A stretch of 64,000 bases of DNA from Flavobacteriaceae bacterium PS02337 (GCA_029959285.1 JASCOE010000003.1:248001-312000); one strand, 5' to 3'. Counted from the first letter of the stretch, positions 34,863 through 44,499 are shown. Numbers and translations: made by a program. The notes: generated by a model not told the origin, from the letters alone.

Positions 34863-37800
34863 ATGAATAGAATAGTTTTTTTTATTTTTTGTTTTTCCTC
34901 AAGTCTTTGCTCTGTTTGGAGTCAGAGCAAAGATTCAGGGAATTTTCGTAAAGAAATTTCACTGAATTCATCTTGGGAAACTGTAATCTTGGAAAATCTT
35001 CCCACACAGGAAGAGAGGTTTGTAGACCGTCCAGAAACTGATTCCAATTGGCAGAAGGTTAGTGTGCCTCACAATTGGGATCAGTATTATGGTTTTAGAA
35101 GAACAAAACATGGAAATTTACACGGTACTGCTTGGTACAAGAAAGCATTAAAACTTGATAAAAAAGACGCTTCAAAACAACATTTTCTCTATTTTGAAGG
35201 AGTGAGTTCTTATGCGACAGTTTGGGTAAATGGTAAAAAAGTTGGCGAACACAAAGGCGGAAGAACCACATTTACTTTAGATATTACAAAAGCCGTTTCT
35301 TTCGACAAAGAAAATATCATTTTAGTAAAGGCTTCACATCCGTCATTTATAGCTGATTTACCTTGGGTTTGCGGAGGTTGTTCGGGAGAATGGGGATTTT
35401 CAGAAGGTTCTCAGCCAATGGGAATTTTTAGACCAGTTACTTTAGTGATTACAAACAATATTAGAATTCAGCCGTTTGGTGTTCACATTTGGAATGACAA
35501 ATCAGTTTCAAAACAAAAAGCGATTCTTCATACTACTACAGAAATCAAGAATTATGACACTTCACAACGAAATTTAACTATCGAAAATATTCTTTTTGAT
35601 GCTTCGGGAAAGAAAGTTGTTATTATAAAAAGCGATAACAAAATCAATTCGGGAGAGACGAAAGAAATAGCGCAGACACTTCCTGAGATTCAAAATCCGA
35701 AATTATGGTCGCCATCGAATCCATATTTGTATAAACTGGTTACTTCGGTTTATGAAAACGGAAAAATAATCGATCAGTTAACAACGCCTTATGGAATTCG
35801 TTGGGTAAGCTGGCCGGTTAGTCGTGACGGAAAAGACAATCGTTTTTTCATTAATGACGAACCTGTTTTTATAAATGGAGTCTGCGAGTACGAACATTTA
35901 ATTGGAAAAAGTCATTCGTTTTCAGACGAAATGATTCATTCCAGAATCGAGCAAATCAAAGCAGGCGGATTTAATGCTTTCAGAGAAGCGCATCAGCCTC
36001 ATAATTTATTATACCAAAAAGAATTAGATGAAAACGGAATCCTGTTTTGGAGCCAGTTTTCTGCACATATCTGGTACGATACACCAGAATTCAAAGAAAA
36101 CTTTAAAACTTTATTAAGGGAATGGATTAAAGAACGTAGAAACAGTCCGTCTGTAGTAATGTGGGGATTGCAAAATGAAAGTACAATTCCCAAGGAGTTT
36201 GCAGAAGAATGTACGCAGATAATTCGTGAAATGGATCCGTTATCAGCTTCACAAAGAATTGTAACGACTTGTAATGGTGGAGAAGGAACAGATTGGAATG
36301 TCGTTCAAAACTGGTCTGGAACGTATGGTGGAGATCCGTTAAAATATCATCTGGAAATGACAACTCAGTTATTAAACGGCGAATATGGCGCTTGGCGTTC
36401 AGCCGATTTACATACAGAAGGCGAATTCGATCAAAAAGGAACTTTAAGTGAAAACCGTTTTTCTCAGTTAATGGAAATTAAAGTTAGAGAAGCAGAATCG
36501 GTAAAAGATAAAATTGCGGGACAATTTAACTGGCTTTTTGCTTCGCACGAAAATCCGGGAAGAGTCCAGAACGGAGAAGGATTTAGAGATATTGACAAAG
36601 TTGGTCCAGTAAATTATAAAGGGCTTTTTACAATTTGGGGAGAATCTCTAGATGCATTTTATATGTATCGTGCGAATTATGTATCTAACAAAACCAATCC
36701 GATGGTTTATATCGTTTCGCACACTTGGCCAAGCCGTTGGGAAACTGCGGGAATCAAAAACGGAATCGATATTTATTCGAATTGTGATGAAGTAGAATTG
36801 TTCAACGATGTGAATAAATCTTCTTTAGGAAAGCTAAAAAATCCAGGAATCGGAAAGCATTTTCAGTTTAATAATGTCAATATTCAATACAATGTTTTGT
36901 ATGCGGTTGGATATGTAAACGGAAAAGCCGTTGCCAAAGATTATATTGTTTTAAATAATCTGCCAAAAGCACCAAATTTCGATGCTTTAACCACCAATAA
37001 AGCAGATATTACAAAAGCCAAAACTGGTTATAATTATATTTACAGAGTAAATTGCGGAGGTTCAGAACTGACAGATTCTGCTGGAAATACTTGGTTTAGC
37101 GATACACACAAAAACGGAAAAAACACTTGGGGTTCATTATCTTGGACAGATAATTTTGAAAAACTGCCAGACTTTTTTGCAAGTCAAAGAACAACTTTCG
37201 ATCCGATAAATGGTACAAAAGATCCTGAGTTGTTTCAAAGTTTTAGATATGGCGTTGACAAATTGCGGTACGAATTTCCCGCGCCAAATGGAGAATATTT
37301 AGTTGAATTATATTTCACAGAACCGTGGTACGGAACTGGCGGAGGTTTAGATTGCAAAGGCTGGCGTTTGTTTGATGTTGCCATCAATGAAAATGTAGTT
37401 TTAAAAGATTTTGATATTTGGGCAGAAGCTGGACATGACAATGCTTTAAAGAAAACATTCAAAGTAAAAAGCACAAACGGAAAAATTGTGATTTCGTTTC
37501 CCAATGTAAAAGCTTCGCAGGCGATAATTTCGGCAATTGCAATTGCGACGAAAGATATTCATGCAAGACCAGCGTCTGAATCTTCAAAAAATATTGAAAA
37601 CTTGATTTTGAGTGCTTATGATAAAAGCCGAAATGGAATAGCTTCTTGGTTGGATATTAATTCAAAACAATATTCAAATTCAGAAATTATATTTACAGAA
37701 TTACCTTCAGAAGTTTTTGGAGCAGATTATTTACAGTTTTCTAGCAATTCAAAAATTTCAGGTTCATTTACAGCAAAAGAAGAATCGACGGTTTATGTTT

Positions 37801-38393
37801 TAGTTGGCAGTAAAATCAAAACATTAAACGGGCTTTCGGATTATAAAAAAATAGAAGAAAAAGCGAAGAACAGCAACGGAATTTCATTTGATGTTTTCAC
37901 TAAAAAAGTAAAGAAAGGTGAGAAGGTTCTTTTCGATAATTCGGAAACAATTTCTACAATTGCACTCGTTCCAACTTATGATATGGGCGAAAAAGACGAT
38001 TCAAGACCCGTTGTAATTATTGAAGCCGAAAAGACAAAAACAACTGGAGCAGGAATTGAAAAAGGAAATTTCAAAAAAGCCGATTATATTGAATTCACAA
38101 AAAAGACCAATAACAGCATTGAGTTTGAAGTAAAACCTGGAGTTGCGGGAATTTATTTAATGCGTTTCCGTTTTATGAATCGAAATGAAATTCCGTTAAA
38201 GGTCAAATTTAAAATGGAAGATGCGTACAGAATTTTAATGCGAAATGATACGATTGAGTTCTTTCCTTCACCAGAAAAATGGAAGATTTTAAATACGACT
38301 TCTGGAGGATATATTAATGCAGGAACGTATAAAATTACGTTGGAAGGAGAGGATTTGAAGGGATTGATATTGGATAATTTTGAGTTTCAATAG
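34863..38393 (+). CDS. GH2 glycosidase with malectin and C-terminal sugar-binding domains
   Basis: A 1176-residue secreted enzyme. After the signal peptide (about residues 1-21) come a GH2 sugar-binding domain (WQKVSVPHNWDQYYG), an immunoglobulin-like domain and a TIM barrel. The acid/base is Glu439 in MWGLQNEST and the probable nucleophile is Glu507 in LLNGEYGAWR. At about 720-900 lies a malectin-type domain (YRVNCGGSELTDSAGNTWF and GEYLVELYFTEPWYG). The last 150 residues form a CBM6/35-like sandwich starting VVIIEAEKT. The GH2 family includes beta-galactosidases, mannosidases and glucuronidases, and the specificity here is open. The added binding domains suggest action on insoluble cell wall. 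Confidence 0.87.
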   Translation: MNRIVFFIFCFSSSLCSVWSQSKDSGNFRKEISLNSSWETVILENLPTQEERFVDRPETDSNWQKVSVPHNWDQYYGFRRTKHGNLHGTAWYKKALKLDKKDASKQHFLYFEGVSSYATVWVNGKKVGEHKGGRTTFTLDITKAVSFDKENIILVKASHPSFIADLPWVCGGCSGEWGFSEGSQPMGIFRPVTLVITNNIRIQPFGVHIWNDKSVSKQKAILHTTTEIKNYDTSQRNLTIENILFDASGKKVVIIKSDNKINSGETKEIAQTLPEIQNPKLWSPSNPYLYKLVTSVYENGKIIDQLTTPYGIRWVSWPVSRDGKDNRFFINDEPVFINGVCEYEHLIGKSHSFSDEMIHSRIEQIKAGGFNAFREAHQPHNLLYQKELDENGILFWSQFSAHIWYDTPEFKENFKTLLREWIKERRNSPSVVMWGLQNESTIPKEFAEECTQIIREMDPLSASQRIVTTCNGGEGTDWNVVQNWSGTYGGDPLKYHLEMTTQLLNGEYGAWRSADLHTEGEFDQKGTLSENRFSQLMEIKVREAESVKDKIAGQFNWLFASHENPGRVQNGEGFRDIDKVGPVNYKGLFTIWGESLDAFYMYRANYVSNKTNPMVYIVSHTWPSRWETAGIKNGIDIYSNCDEVELFNDVNKSSLGKLKNPGIGKHFQFNNVNIQYNVLYAVGYVNGKAVAKDYIVLNNLPKAPNFDALTTNKADITKAKTGYNYIYRVNCGGSELTDSAGNTWFSDTHKNGKNTWGSLSWTDNFEKLPDFFASQRTTFDPINGTKDPELFQSFRYGVDKLRYEFPAPNGEYLVELYFTEPWYGTGGGLDCKGWRLFDVAINENVVLKDFDIWAEAGHDNALKKTFKVKSTNGKIVISFPNVKASQAIISAIAIATKDIHARPASESSKNIENLILSAYDKSRNGIASWLDINSKQYSNSEIIFTELPSEVFGADYLQFSSNSKISGSFTAKEESTVYVLVGSKIKTLNGLSDYKKIEEKAKNSNGISFDVFTKKVKKGEKVLFDNSETISTIALVPTYDMGEKDDSRPVVIIEAEKTKTTGAGIEKGNFKKADYIEFTKKTNNSIEFEVKPGVAGIYLMRFRFMNRNEIPLKVKFKMEDAYRILMRNDTIEFFPSPEKWKILNTTSGGYINAGTYKITLEGEDLKGLILDNFEFQ

Positions 38394-38446
38394 TTTTTTT
38401 TGAGTTTCAAAGAGGCAAATTGACAAAGGTTTAATTAGGATTGCAT

Positions 38447-38523
38447 TGTAGAGGCGCACAGCAGTGCGTCTACGTTCCAATTGTCCATACTGTGTGTTAG
38501 ACGCACTGCGGTGCGCCTCTACA
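38447..38523. repeat. Dispersed hairpin element, TGTAGAGGCGCAC family
   Basis: Arms 38447-38472 and 38498-38523 are 26 bases with one mismatch. Each arm contains an internal near-palindrome (GCGCACCGCAGTGCGTC). It fills half of the 161-base gap between the two GH2 genes. Confidence 0.88.
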
Positions 38524-38554
38524 GAAAAACACGATTAAAATAAAAAACATATTT

Positions 38555-40975
38555 ATGATAAAACATAAAAACATATTTCAAAAAATTACGATTGCTTTAT
38601 TGTTTTCGGTTTCAATTTTTGCACAAAAACAAGCCAGAATTGTCGAAGATTTCAATAAAAACTGGAACTTCAAATTAGGAGATTATCCAGAAGCAATAAA
38701 TGCCAATTATAATGCATCAGATTGGAGAGCACTTCAATTGCCACACGATTGGAGTATTGAAGGCGCTTTCAATAAAGAAAATAAAACAAAACAAGCGCAA
38801 GGATTTTTACCAGCAGGAAAAGGTTGGTATCGCAAAGTTTTTACTATTGCTGGCAATTGGAAAAATAAAACGGTTTCAATTGAATTTGATGGTGTTTTTA
38901 AAAATAGTGAAGTTTTTATTAATGGAAAATCATTAGGAATTCGTCCAAACGGTTATATTTCTTTTGGTTACGATTTAACGCAATATCTAAACTTTGGAAA
39001 AGAGAATGTTATTGCCGTAAAAATTGATAATGATTCGCAACCAAATTCAAGATGGTACACTGGATCAGGTATTTACAGAAATGTGAGATTGGTTGCAACC
39101 GAAAAATTGCATGTTGGAAAATGGGGAACTTTTGTAACGACTCCTGAAGTTTCGGCAGTAAAATCAAAAGTGCATTTAGAAGTTACAATTGATAACGATA
39201 ATGTTTCTGGAAAAGAATTTAAACTAGTTACTTCCATTGTAAATACTGAAAATAAAGAAGTTGCAAATTTTACTTCAACAGAAAAAATTGGTGCAAAAAC
39301 ATCAGAAAAAAAGGTTCATAATCTGGAATTAAATCAGCCTAAATTGTGGAATACTGAAAATCCGTATTTGTATAAAGTAATTACAAAAGTTTACGAGAAA
39401 TCGAAATTGGTAGATAATTACGAAACGCCACTTGGATTTAGATTTTTCAATTTCGATTCAGAAAAAGGTTTTTCATTAAACGGTATTCCAACCAAAATCT
39501 ATGGAGTTTGTCTGCATCACGATAATGGCGCTTTGGGTGCTGTAGAAAACATTCATGCCGTTAGAAGAAAATTAACTTTGATGAAAGAAATGGGAGCCAA
39601 CGCAATCAGAATGTCTCATAATCCGCATTCGTTGGAAATGATGCAATTATGCGACGAAATGGGATTCATTGTTCAGGATGAAGCTTTTGACGTTTGGAAA
39701 AAGAAAAAAGTAACTAACGATTATCATAAAGATTGGGATGCTTGGCACAAACAAGATTTAGAAGATTTTATCAAAAGAGATCGTAATCATCCGTCTGTTA
39801 TGATGTGGAGTATTGGTAACGAAATAAGAGAACAATTTGATTCGACTGGAATTGCCATTACTAGAGAATTAGCTAAAATTGTAAAATCTTTAGATACGAC
39901 ACGTCCCGTAACTTCGGCTTTGACCGAAAATGTAATTGAGAAGAATTTCATTTACCAATCGGGAGCTTTAGATCTTTTAGGATTCAATTACAAACACGAA
40001 GATTACAAAGATTTTCCAACTAAATTTAAAGGACAAAAAATATTGGCTTCAGAAAGTGTTTCGGCTTTAGAAACGCGTGGACATTACGATCAATCGGATG
40101 TTATTAAAGCTTGGCCAACAAAATACGGTGCTCCGTTTGATGGAAATGCAGATTGGACAGTTTCGGCTTACGATCAAGTGAAATCGTATTGGGGTGCAAC
40201 GCATGAGGAAAATTGGAAAACAATTAAAAGTCAGAATTTCATGGCGGGAACTTTTATCTGGACAGGTTTTGATTATATCGGAGAACCTGATCCGTATCCG
40301 TTTCCTGCGAGAAGTTCGTATTTTGGAATTGTCGATTTAGCTGGACTTCCAAAAGATGTGTATTATATGTATCAAAGCGAATGGTCGAATAAAACGGTTC
40401 TTCATATTTTACCACATTGGAACTGGACAAAAGATCAGGAAATTAATGTTTGGGCATATTACAATAATGCCGATGAAGTAGAATTATTCTTAAACGGAAA
40501 ATCTCTTGGCAAAAAATCAAAACAAAATGATGATTTACACATTTCATGGAAAGTGAAATTTGAACCCGGAACTTTGAAAGCAATTTCTAGAAAGAACGGA
40601 AAAGTGGTTTTAGAAAAAGAAATTCACACCGCTGGAGAAGCTTCTAAAATTGATTTAAAAGCTGATAAAACTACAATCAAAAATGATACTTACGATTTGG
40701 TTTATGTTACAGTTTCTATGACAGATAAAGATGGAAATTTAGTTCCAAACGCAATGGATTTGATCAATTTTGAAGTAACTGGCGGAGGAAAATTAGTTGG
40801 AGTTGATAATGGTTATCAAGCGAATTTGGATTCTTTTAAAGCAAATTCTTGTAAATTGTTTAATGGAAAATGCGTTGTAATTATTCAATCGAATGGGAAG
40901 AAAGAAAAAATTCAGTTGAAGGCTACGGCAGGAAATGGAATTCCGGTTTCAACGATTCAGATAAACGTTAATTAA
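38555..40975 (+). CDS. GH2 beta-galactosidase-like glycosidase
   Basis: An 806-residue secreted enzyme with a signal peptide to about Gln25. Domains in order are a GH2 sugar-binding sandwich (LQLPHDWSIEGAF), an Ig-like domain, and a TIM barrel with acid/base Glu423 in MMWSIGNEIRE and nucleophile Glu500 in ASES. A DUF4982-type sandwich (VWAYYNNADEVELFLNGK) and a final Big-like domain (VTVSMTDKDGNLVPNA) complete it. It is typical of Bacteroidota PUL beta-galactosidases. Galactan side chains of rhamnogalacturonan I are the logical target (inference). It is the last enzyme of the pectin block, followed by repeats and a terminator. Confidence 0.9.
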   Translation: MIKHKNIFQKITIALLFSVSIFAQKQARIVEDFNKNWNFKLGDYPEAINANYNASDWRALQLPHDWSIEGAFNKENKTKQAQGFLPAGKGWYRKVFTIAGNWKNKTVSIEFDGVFKNSEVFINGKSLGIRPNGYISFGYDLTQYLNFGKENVIAVKIDNDSQPNSRWYTGSGIYRNVRLVATEKLHVGKWGTFVTTPEVSAVKSKVHLEVTIDNDNVSGKEFKLVTSIVNTENKEVANFTSTEKIGAKTSEKKVHNLELNQPKLWNTENPYLYKVITKVYEKSKLVDNYETPLGFRFFNFDSEKGFSLNGIPTKIYGVCLHHDNGALGAVENIHAVRRKLTLMKEMGANAIRMSHNPHSLEMMQLCDEMGFIVQDEAFDVWKKKKVTNDYHKDWDAWHKQDLEDFIKRDRNHPSVMMWSIGNEIREQFDSTGIAITRELAKIVKSLDTTRPVTSALTENVIEKNFIYQSGALDLLGFNYKHEDYKDFPTKFKGQKILASESVSALETRGHYDQSDVIKAWPTKYGAPFDGNADWTVSAYDQVKSYWGATHEENWKTIKSQNFMAGTFIWTGFDYIGEPDPYPFPARSSYFGIVDLAGLPKDVYYMYQSEWSNKTVLHILPHWNWTKDQEINVWAYYNNADEVELFLNGKSLGKKSKQNDDLHISWKVKFEPGTLKAISRKNGKVVLEKEIHTAGEASKIDLKADKTTIKNDTYDLVYVTVSMTDKDGNLVPNAMDLINFEVTGGGKLVGVDNGYQANLDSFKANSCKLFNGKCVVIIQSNGKKEKIQLKATAGNGIPVSTIQINVN

Positions 40976-40980
40976 TTTTA

Positions 40981-41160
40981 TATGTCGCTCCGCTGGAGCT
41001 TTGATTTTGTAATCGTTGATTATTTTCTATAAATATTTCGCTCTTCCAGAGCTGACATAGAAAACGACAAATTTCTTAAAACACAAAGCTTCGGAGAAGC
41101 ATAATATTTATAGAAAAATGAATTTAATATTGTAAACAAGCTCCAAAGGAGCGAAATAAT
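40981..41160. repeat. Composite hairpin element with four mini-hairpins
   Basis: TTTCTATAAATATT (41025 on) pairs with AATATTTATAGAAA (41104-41117), and the outer arms hold related TATGTCGCTCC and GGAGCGAAATA ends. Four mini-hairpins, GCTCCGCTGGAGC, GCTCTTCCAGAGC, GCTTCGGAGAAGC and GCTCCAAAGGAGC, sit along the arms. Confidence 0.8.
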
Positions 41161-41170
41161 ACAAACCATC

Positions 41171-41204
41171 AAAATCCGTTTCAAACTTGAAGCGGATTTT
41201 TTTT
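41171..41204 (+). terminator. Rho-independent terminator ending the pectin block
   Basis: AAAATCCGTTTCAA and TTGAAGCGGATTTT form a 14-bp stem with one G-T pair, followed by a run of T through 41204. It is the best-looking terminator after the last GH2 gene and separates the pectin locus from the next genes. Confidence 0.8.
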
Positions 41205-41250
41205 AAGCCCGTTAAAATATTGATATATTTATAAAATAATTCAAAAACAA

Positions 41251-41808
41251 ATGGCACCAACTTTTTTCGCAAACCAATTAGAATTTAGAAAATGGCTTGA
41301 GAAAAACCATCAAAAAGAAAAAGAGCTTTTAGTTGGTTTTTATAAAGTTACGAGCGGAAAGCCTTCTATAACTTGGCCAGAATCTGTAGATCAGGCACTT
41401 TGTTTTGGTTGGATTGACGGTGTTCGGAAATCTATTGATGAAGACAGTTATACCATTCGTTTTACTCCAAGAAAACCTTCAAGTATTTGGAGCGCCATTA
41501 ATATTCAAAAAATGGAAGATTTGACTAAAGCCGGTTTAATGAGAGATGCGGGTTTAAAAGCTTTTAGTTTTAGAACTGAAAGCAAATCGAAAATTTATTC
41601 GCACGAAAAAGAGCCAGTTCCGCTTTTGGAAGTTTATGAAAATCAGTTTAAAAGCAATAAAATAGCTTGGGATTTTTTTGAAAAACAAGCGCCTTCATAT
41701 AAAAAAGTAATGATTTATTGGATTATGAGTGCCAAACAAGAAAAAACGCAGTTATCGCGCTTAGAAAAAACTATTTTAGAAAGTGAAAAGCAAAAACGGG
41801 TAATGTAG
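41251..41808 (+). CDS. YdeI/OmpD-associated family protein
   Basis: A 185-residue soluble protein without signal peptide. KPSITWPESVDQALCFGWIDGVRK, KPSSIWSAINIQKMEDLTKAG and YKKVMIYWIMSAKQEKT are the segments I recognise in the YdeI (bacteriocin-protection) family. Its exact reaction is not established. It lies between the pectin-block terminator and a membrane protein gene, and looks independent of both polysaccharide systems. Confidence 0.82.
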   Translation: MAPTFFANQLEFRKWLEKNHQKEKELLVGFYKVTSGKPSITWPESVDQALCFGWIDGVRKSIDEDSYTIRFTPRKPSSIWSAINIQKMEDLTKAGLMRDAGLKAFSFRTESKSKIYSHEKEPVPLLEVYENQFKSNKIAWDFFEKQAPSYKKVMIYWIMSAKQEKTQLSRLEKTILESEKQKRVM

Positions 41809-41856
41809 AAATTAGAATAAAATTTATTATTTTAGTGAACTGACTTTTAGAATTAT

Positions 41857-42504
41857 ATGGAAATAGAAAATACCACAAAAATTAAAGGGGAAATTTTACT
41901 GGGTATTATTTTTGCTCTAGAATTATACGCCTTGCCTGTACAATTTTATTTATTATTGAAAAGCCCTGAATTTACTTTTTTTAGTGCCGCCGTTCGTTTT
42001 TTTAGTTTCTTTACCATTACCACAAATTCTATAGTTTTCATTTCTACAACTATGCTATTGTTTGGTGGAAAATGCAAGATCAATTCTTTTTTTAGAAAAT
42101 GTAAAACGATTACTGCTATTACGGTTTATATTTTAATTGTCGGAATTGTTTTTAATCTGCTTCTTCGTCAAATTGTTGATTTAAAAGGACATCATCTTAT
42201 TGTAAGCGAAATATTTCACACCGTTGTTCCTGTTTTATTCTTTTTTTATTGGCTGTTTTTTGTTAGTCCAGAAAAAATCTCTTTTAAGGTTATTTTGTTT
42301 TGGCTGATTTACCCACTTATTTACATGATTTATACGCTGTTACACGGTTTTATTTCTAGTTTTTACCCTTATCCATTTATTGATGTTACAAAACTCGGAC
42401 TGAAAACGGCGCTTATAAATGGTTTATTTGTCTTAATCGCTTTTGTAATCTTATCTGTTATTTTGATTTTTATTTCTAAAATAAGGACAAAAGCTTCACG
42501 CTGA
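41857..42504 (+). CDS. Pr6Pr-type integral membrane protein
   Basis: A 215-residue polytopic membrane protein with about six hydrophobic helices and no cleaved signal. FFTITTNSIVFISTTMLLF and LIYPLIYMIYTLLHGFIS, together with His in the conserved HHLIVSEIFHTVVPVLF stretch, match the Pr6Pr (FAR-17a/AIG1-like) pattern. Eukaryotic AIG1/ADTRP relatives hydrolyse fatty-acid esters of hydroxy fatty acids. Whether the bacterial form does so is unknown. It follows the YdeI-like gene with a 48-base gap and a separate promoter is plausible. Confidence 0.75.
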   Translation: MEIENTTKIKGEILLGIIFALELYALPVQFYLLLKSPEFTFFSAAVRFFSFFTITTNSIVFISTTMLLFGGKCKINSFFRKCKTITAITVYILIVGIVFNLLLRQIVDLKGHHLIVSEIFHTVVPVLFFFYWLFFVSPEKISFKVILFWLIYPLIYMIYTLLHGFISSFYPYPFIDVTKLGLKTALINGLFVLIAFVILSVILIFISKIRTKASR

Positions 42505-42631
42505 TTTTTTGAATTTTAAGAATTATAATAATCTAAGACCAAAAAAGCATTTTATTCTTACTTTTTGACAGTGCTTTAAGGAATTTGATGATAATTATTT
42601 TGCAAAAATGATGTTTTGTTGATATTAAATT

Positions 42632-42639
42632 TATATTTG
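42632..42639 (+). promoter_or_regulatory. Candidate -7 promoter element of the sigma factor gene
   Basis: TATATTTG fits the Bacteroidota -7 consensus TAnnTTTG. No well-placed -33 TTTG is seen; the nearest TTTG, at 42615-42618, is only 13 bases away. Transcription would start near 42645, leaving a very short leader before the proposed start at 42661. Confidence 0.45.
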
Positions 42640-42660
42640 CGCAAATAAAGACGACCCAAA

Positions 42661-43203
42661 ATTAGCTCAGAACAAGAAAATATCAGAATTGATGAAGCAT
42701 ATTACAAAGAACTATTTTATTCTTTGTATCCAAGACTTGTGAGCTATAGTTTTGGTTTTGTAAAAGACAATTTTTTAGCCGAAGAAGTAGTCGAAAATGT
42801 CATGTTGCAGCTTTGGGAAAACCGTGTCAAATTTGAAAAAATAATCGACGTTAAATCGTATTTGTATACAATGGTTAGAAACGGTTCTTTATTGGCTTTA
42901 AAAAAAGAAAAAAAAGTTGTCGAATTAGATCATAAACTTTCTGATGAAAGCGCAGAATTCGATTTTAATATTCTAGAAGAAGAATTGTATTCGACTTTAA
43001 TTGAGGCTTTAAATTCATTGCCAGAAAAATGTAAAGAAGTTTTTGAACTTTCTTGTTTAGAAGGAATGAAGTATAAAGATATTGCCGAACAGCTTAATAT
43101 TTCTGTTAATACTGTGAAGTCTCAACGCGCCCGCGCCATTGAATTATTAAAGGAAAAACTTAAAAATCACTCCGAACTTTTGTTCATTTTGCTTTTTCTT
43201 TAA
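42661..43203 (+). CDS. ECF-type RNA polymerase sigma-70 factor (FecI-like)
   Basis: Region 2 and region 4 of an ECF sigma factor are clear: YPRLVSYSFGFVKDNFLAEEVVENVMLQLWENR with VKSYLYTMVRNGSL, then LPEKCKEVFELSCLEG and the helix-turn-helix IAEQLNISVNTVKSQRARA. The only standard start in frame is TTG at 42724, which would remove the expected N-terminal helix. The upstream codons IRIDEAYYKELFYSL match the usual family start, and the frame closes with TAA at 42646. I therefore place the start at 42661 on ATT. A 180-residue product fits. It pairs with the anti-sigma gene 99 bases downstream to control the SusCD operon. Confidence 0.85.
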   Translation: MSSEQENIRIDEAYYKELFYSLYPRLVSYSFGFVKDNFLAEEVVENVMLQLWENRVKFEKIIDVKSYLYTMVRNGSLLALKKEKKVVELDHKLSDESAEFDFNILEEELYSTLIEALNSLPEKCKEVFELSCLEGMKYKDIAEQLNISVNTVKSQRARAIELLKEKLKNHSELLFILLFL

Positions 43204-43207
43204 AAAA

Positions 43208-43235
43208 ATCAAAAATCTTTCCACCCATTTTTGAT
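43208..43235 (+). terminator. Hairpin between sigma and anti-sigma genes
   Basis: ATCAAAAAT (43208-43216) and ATTTTTGAT (43227-43235) form a perfect 9-bp stem with a CTTTCCACCC loop, just after the sigma stop. It may attenuate or separate the two genes. The stem is AT-rich, so the effect is uncertain. Confidence 0.4.
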
Positions 43236-43302
43236 ATTCTGCACTCTTAGTTATATAACATTTACTTAAAGTGTTAATAACCGATACTTAATATCAAAAA
43301 AC

Positions 43303-44499
43303 ATGTCTCAAGGGAAGAAAGAAATCATAATCACTGCTCTTATAAGAAAAGAATTGCTTACGGGAGAATTATCGATTGAAGAAAATACTCTTTTGCAAGA
43401 ATGGCTTTCTGTACCCGAAAATCAAGAATATTATCAGAAAGTTATTGATTTAGAAACTTTCAAATCAAAAGAGAGATTTTATAATGCTGTTGATATTGAT
43501 GCTGCATTTCAAAGAATTAAAGAAAAAGTAGGTTTTGAAGATTCGCCTGTAATTCCGCTTTTCAATTATAAAAAACTACTTAAATACGCAGCTTTAATTT
43601 TATTGTTTGTAGGAATTGCTTCTGTTTTCTTTTATATGAATAATGGTTCAGATTTAAAGAATCAGGAAATTGTAGTAAACAGTATTGAACCTAAATACAA
43701 CAATCCGACTTTAGTTTTGGCCGATGGAACAGTAGTTTCTTTAGAACCAAAAAAGGAAAAGATTGTTTCTAAAAACGGAGTTATTTCCAACGTAAATCAG
43801 GTTTTGGTTTATGATGCGAAAGATTTGAAAGGTGTTACTTCTACTGGAGATAATACATTAATTGTTCCTGTTGGCGGAATTTACGCTGTTAGTCTTTCAG
43901 ATGGAACAAAAGTTTGGCTGAACTCCAAATCTACTTTAAAATATCCTGTTGAATTTAGTGGCAATTCACGTAAAGTAACTTTAGAAGGAGAGGCTTATTT
44001 TGAAGTTAGTAAAAATCCGCATAGTCCATTTACTGTAAAAACAAAATCAGGAAACGTAACTGTTTTAGGAACGCATTTCAATATAAGTGCTTACGATGAA
44101 GATAGAAATTTTGAAACTACACTTGCCGAAGGAAAAGTAAAAGTTTCTGAAATAAATAAAGAAAACGAATCTGTGACTTTGCGTCCAGGACAACAAGCTC
44201 GAGTTCGAAACGAAGCTTTGAAAGTTGCAGAAGTTGATCCTTCTGTTTATAGTGCTTGGAAAGATGGCAAATTTTATTTCGAAAATGAAAATCTGAAAAA
44301 TATTTTAACCAAAATGTCAAGATGGTACAACTTTAATGTCAAGTTTGAACAAAAAGCTTTAGAGCAAATTAAGTTTACAGGAATCGTTTTGAAAGATGAA
44401 CCAATTGACCGTTTTCTTGATATTATCAGTAAAACATCCAATGTTAAATATAAAATAACCAAAGTAAACCAAACGTATGAAGTAACCGTAAGTAAGTAA
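43303..44499 (+). CDS. FecR-like anti-sigma factor
   Basis: A 398-residue inner-membrane protein with cytoplasmic N-terminal sigma-binding region (about 1-85), one transmembrane helix (YAALILLFVGIASVFFYM, about 92-110) and a periplasmic FecR domain. The latter holds VSLSDGTKVWLNSKSTLKYPVEF and VTVLGTHFNISAYDED (about 195-270), with a C-terminal DUF4974-type region (FENENLKNILTKMSRWYNFN). In FecIR systems the receptor's STN domain contacts FecR to free the sigma factor, and the next gene has an STN domain. Autoregulation with the sigma gene upstream is expected. Confidence 0.94.
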   Translation: MSQGKKEIIITALIRKELLTGELSIEENTLLQEWLSVPENQEYYQKVIDLETFKSKERFYNAVDIDAAFQRIKEKVGFEDSPVIPLFNYKKLLKYAALILLFVGIASVFFYMNNGSDLKNQEIVVNSIEPKYNNPTLVLADGTVVSLEPKKEKIVSKNGVISNVNQVLVYDAKDLKGVTSTGDNTLIVPVGGIYAVSLSDGTKVWLNSKSTLKYPVEFSGNSRKVTLEGEAYFEVSKNPHSPFTVKTKSGNVTVLGTHFNISAYDEDRNFETTLAEGKVKVSEINKENESVTLRPGQQARVRNEALKVAEVDPSVYSAWKDGKFYFENENLKNILTKMSRWYNFNVKFEQKALEQIKFTGIVLKDEPIDRFLDIISKTSNVKYKITKVNQTYEVTVSK

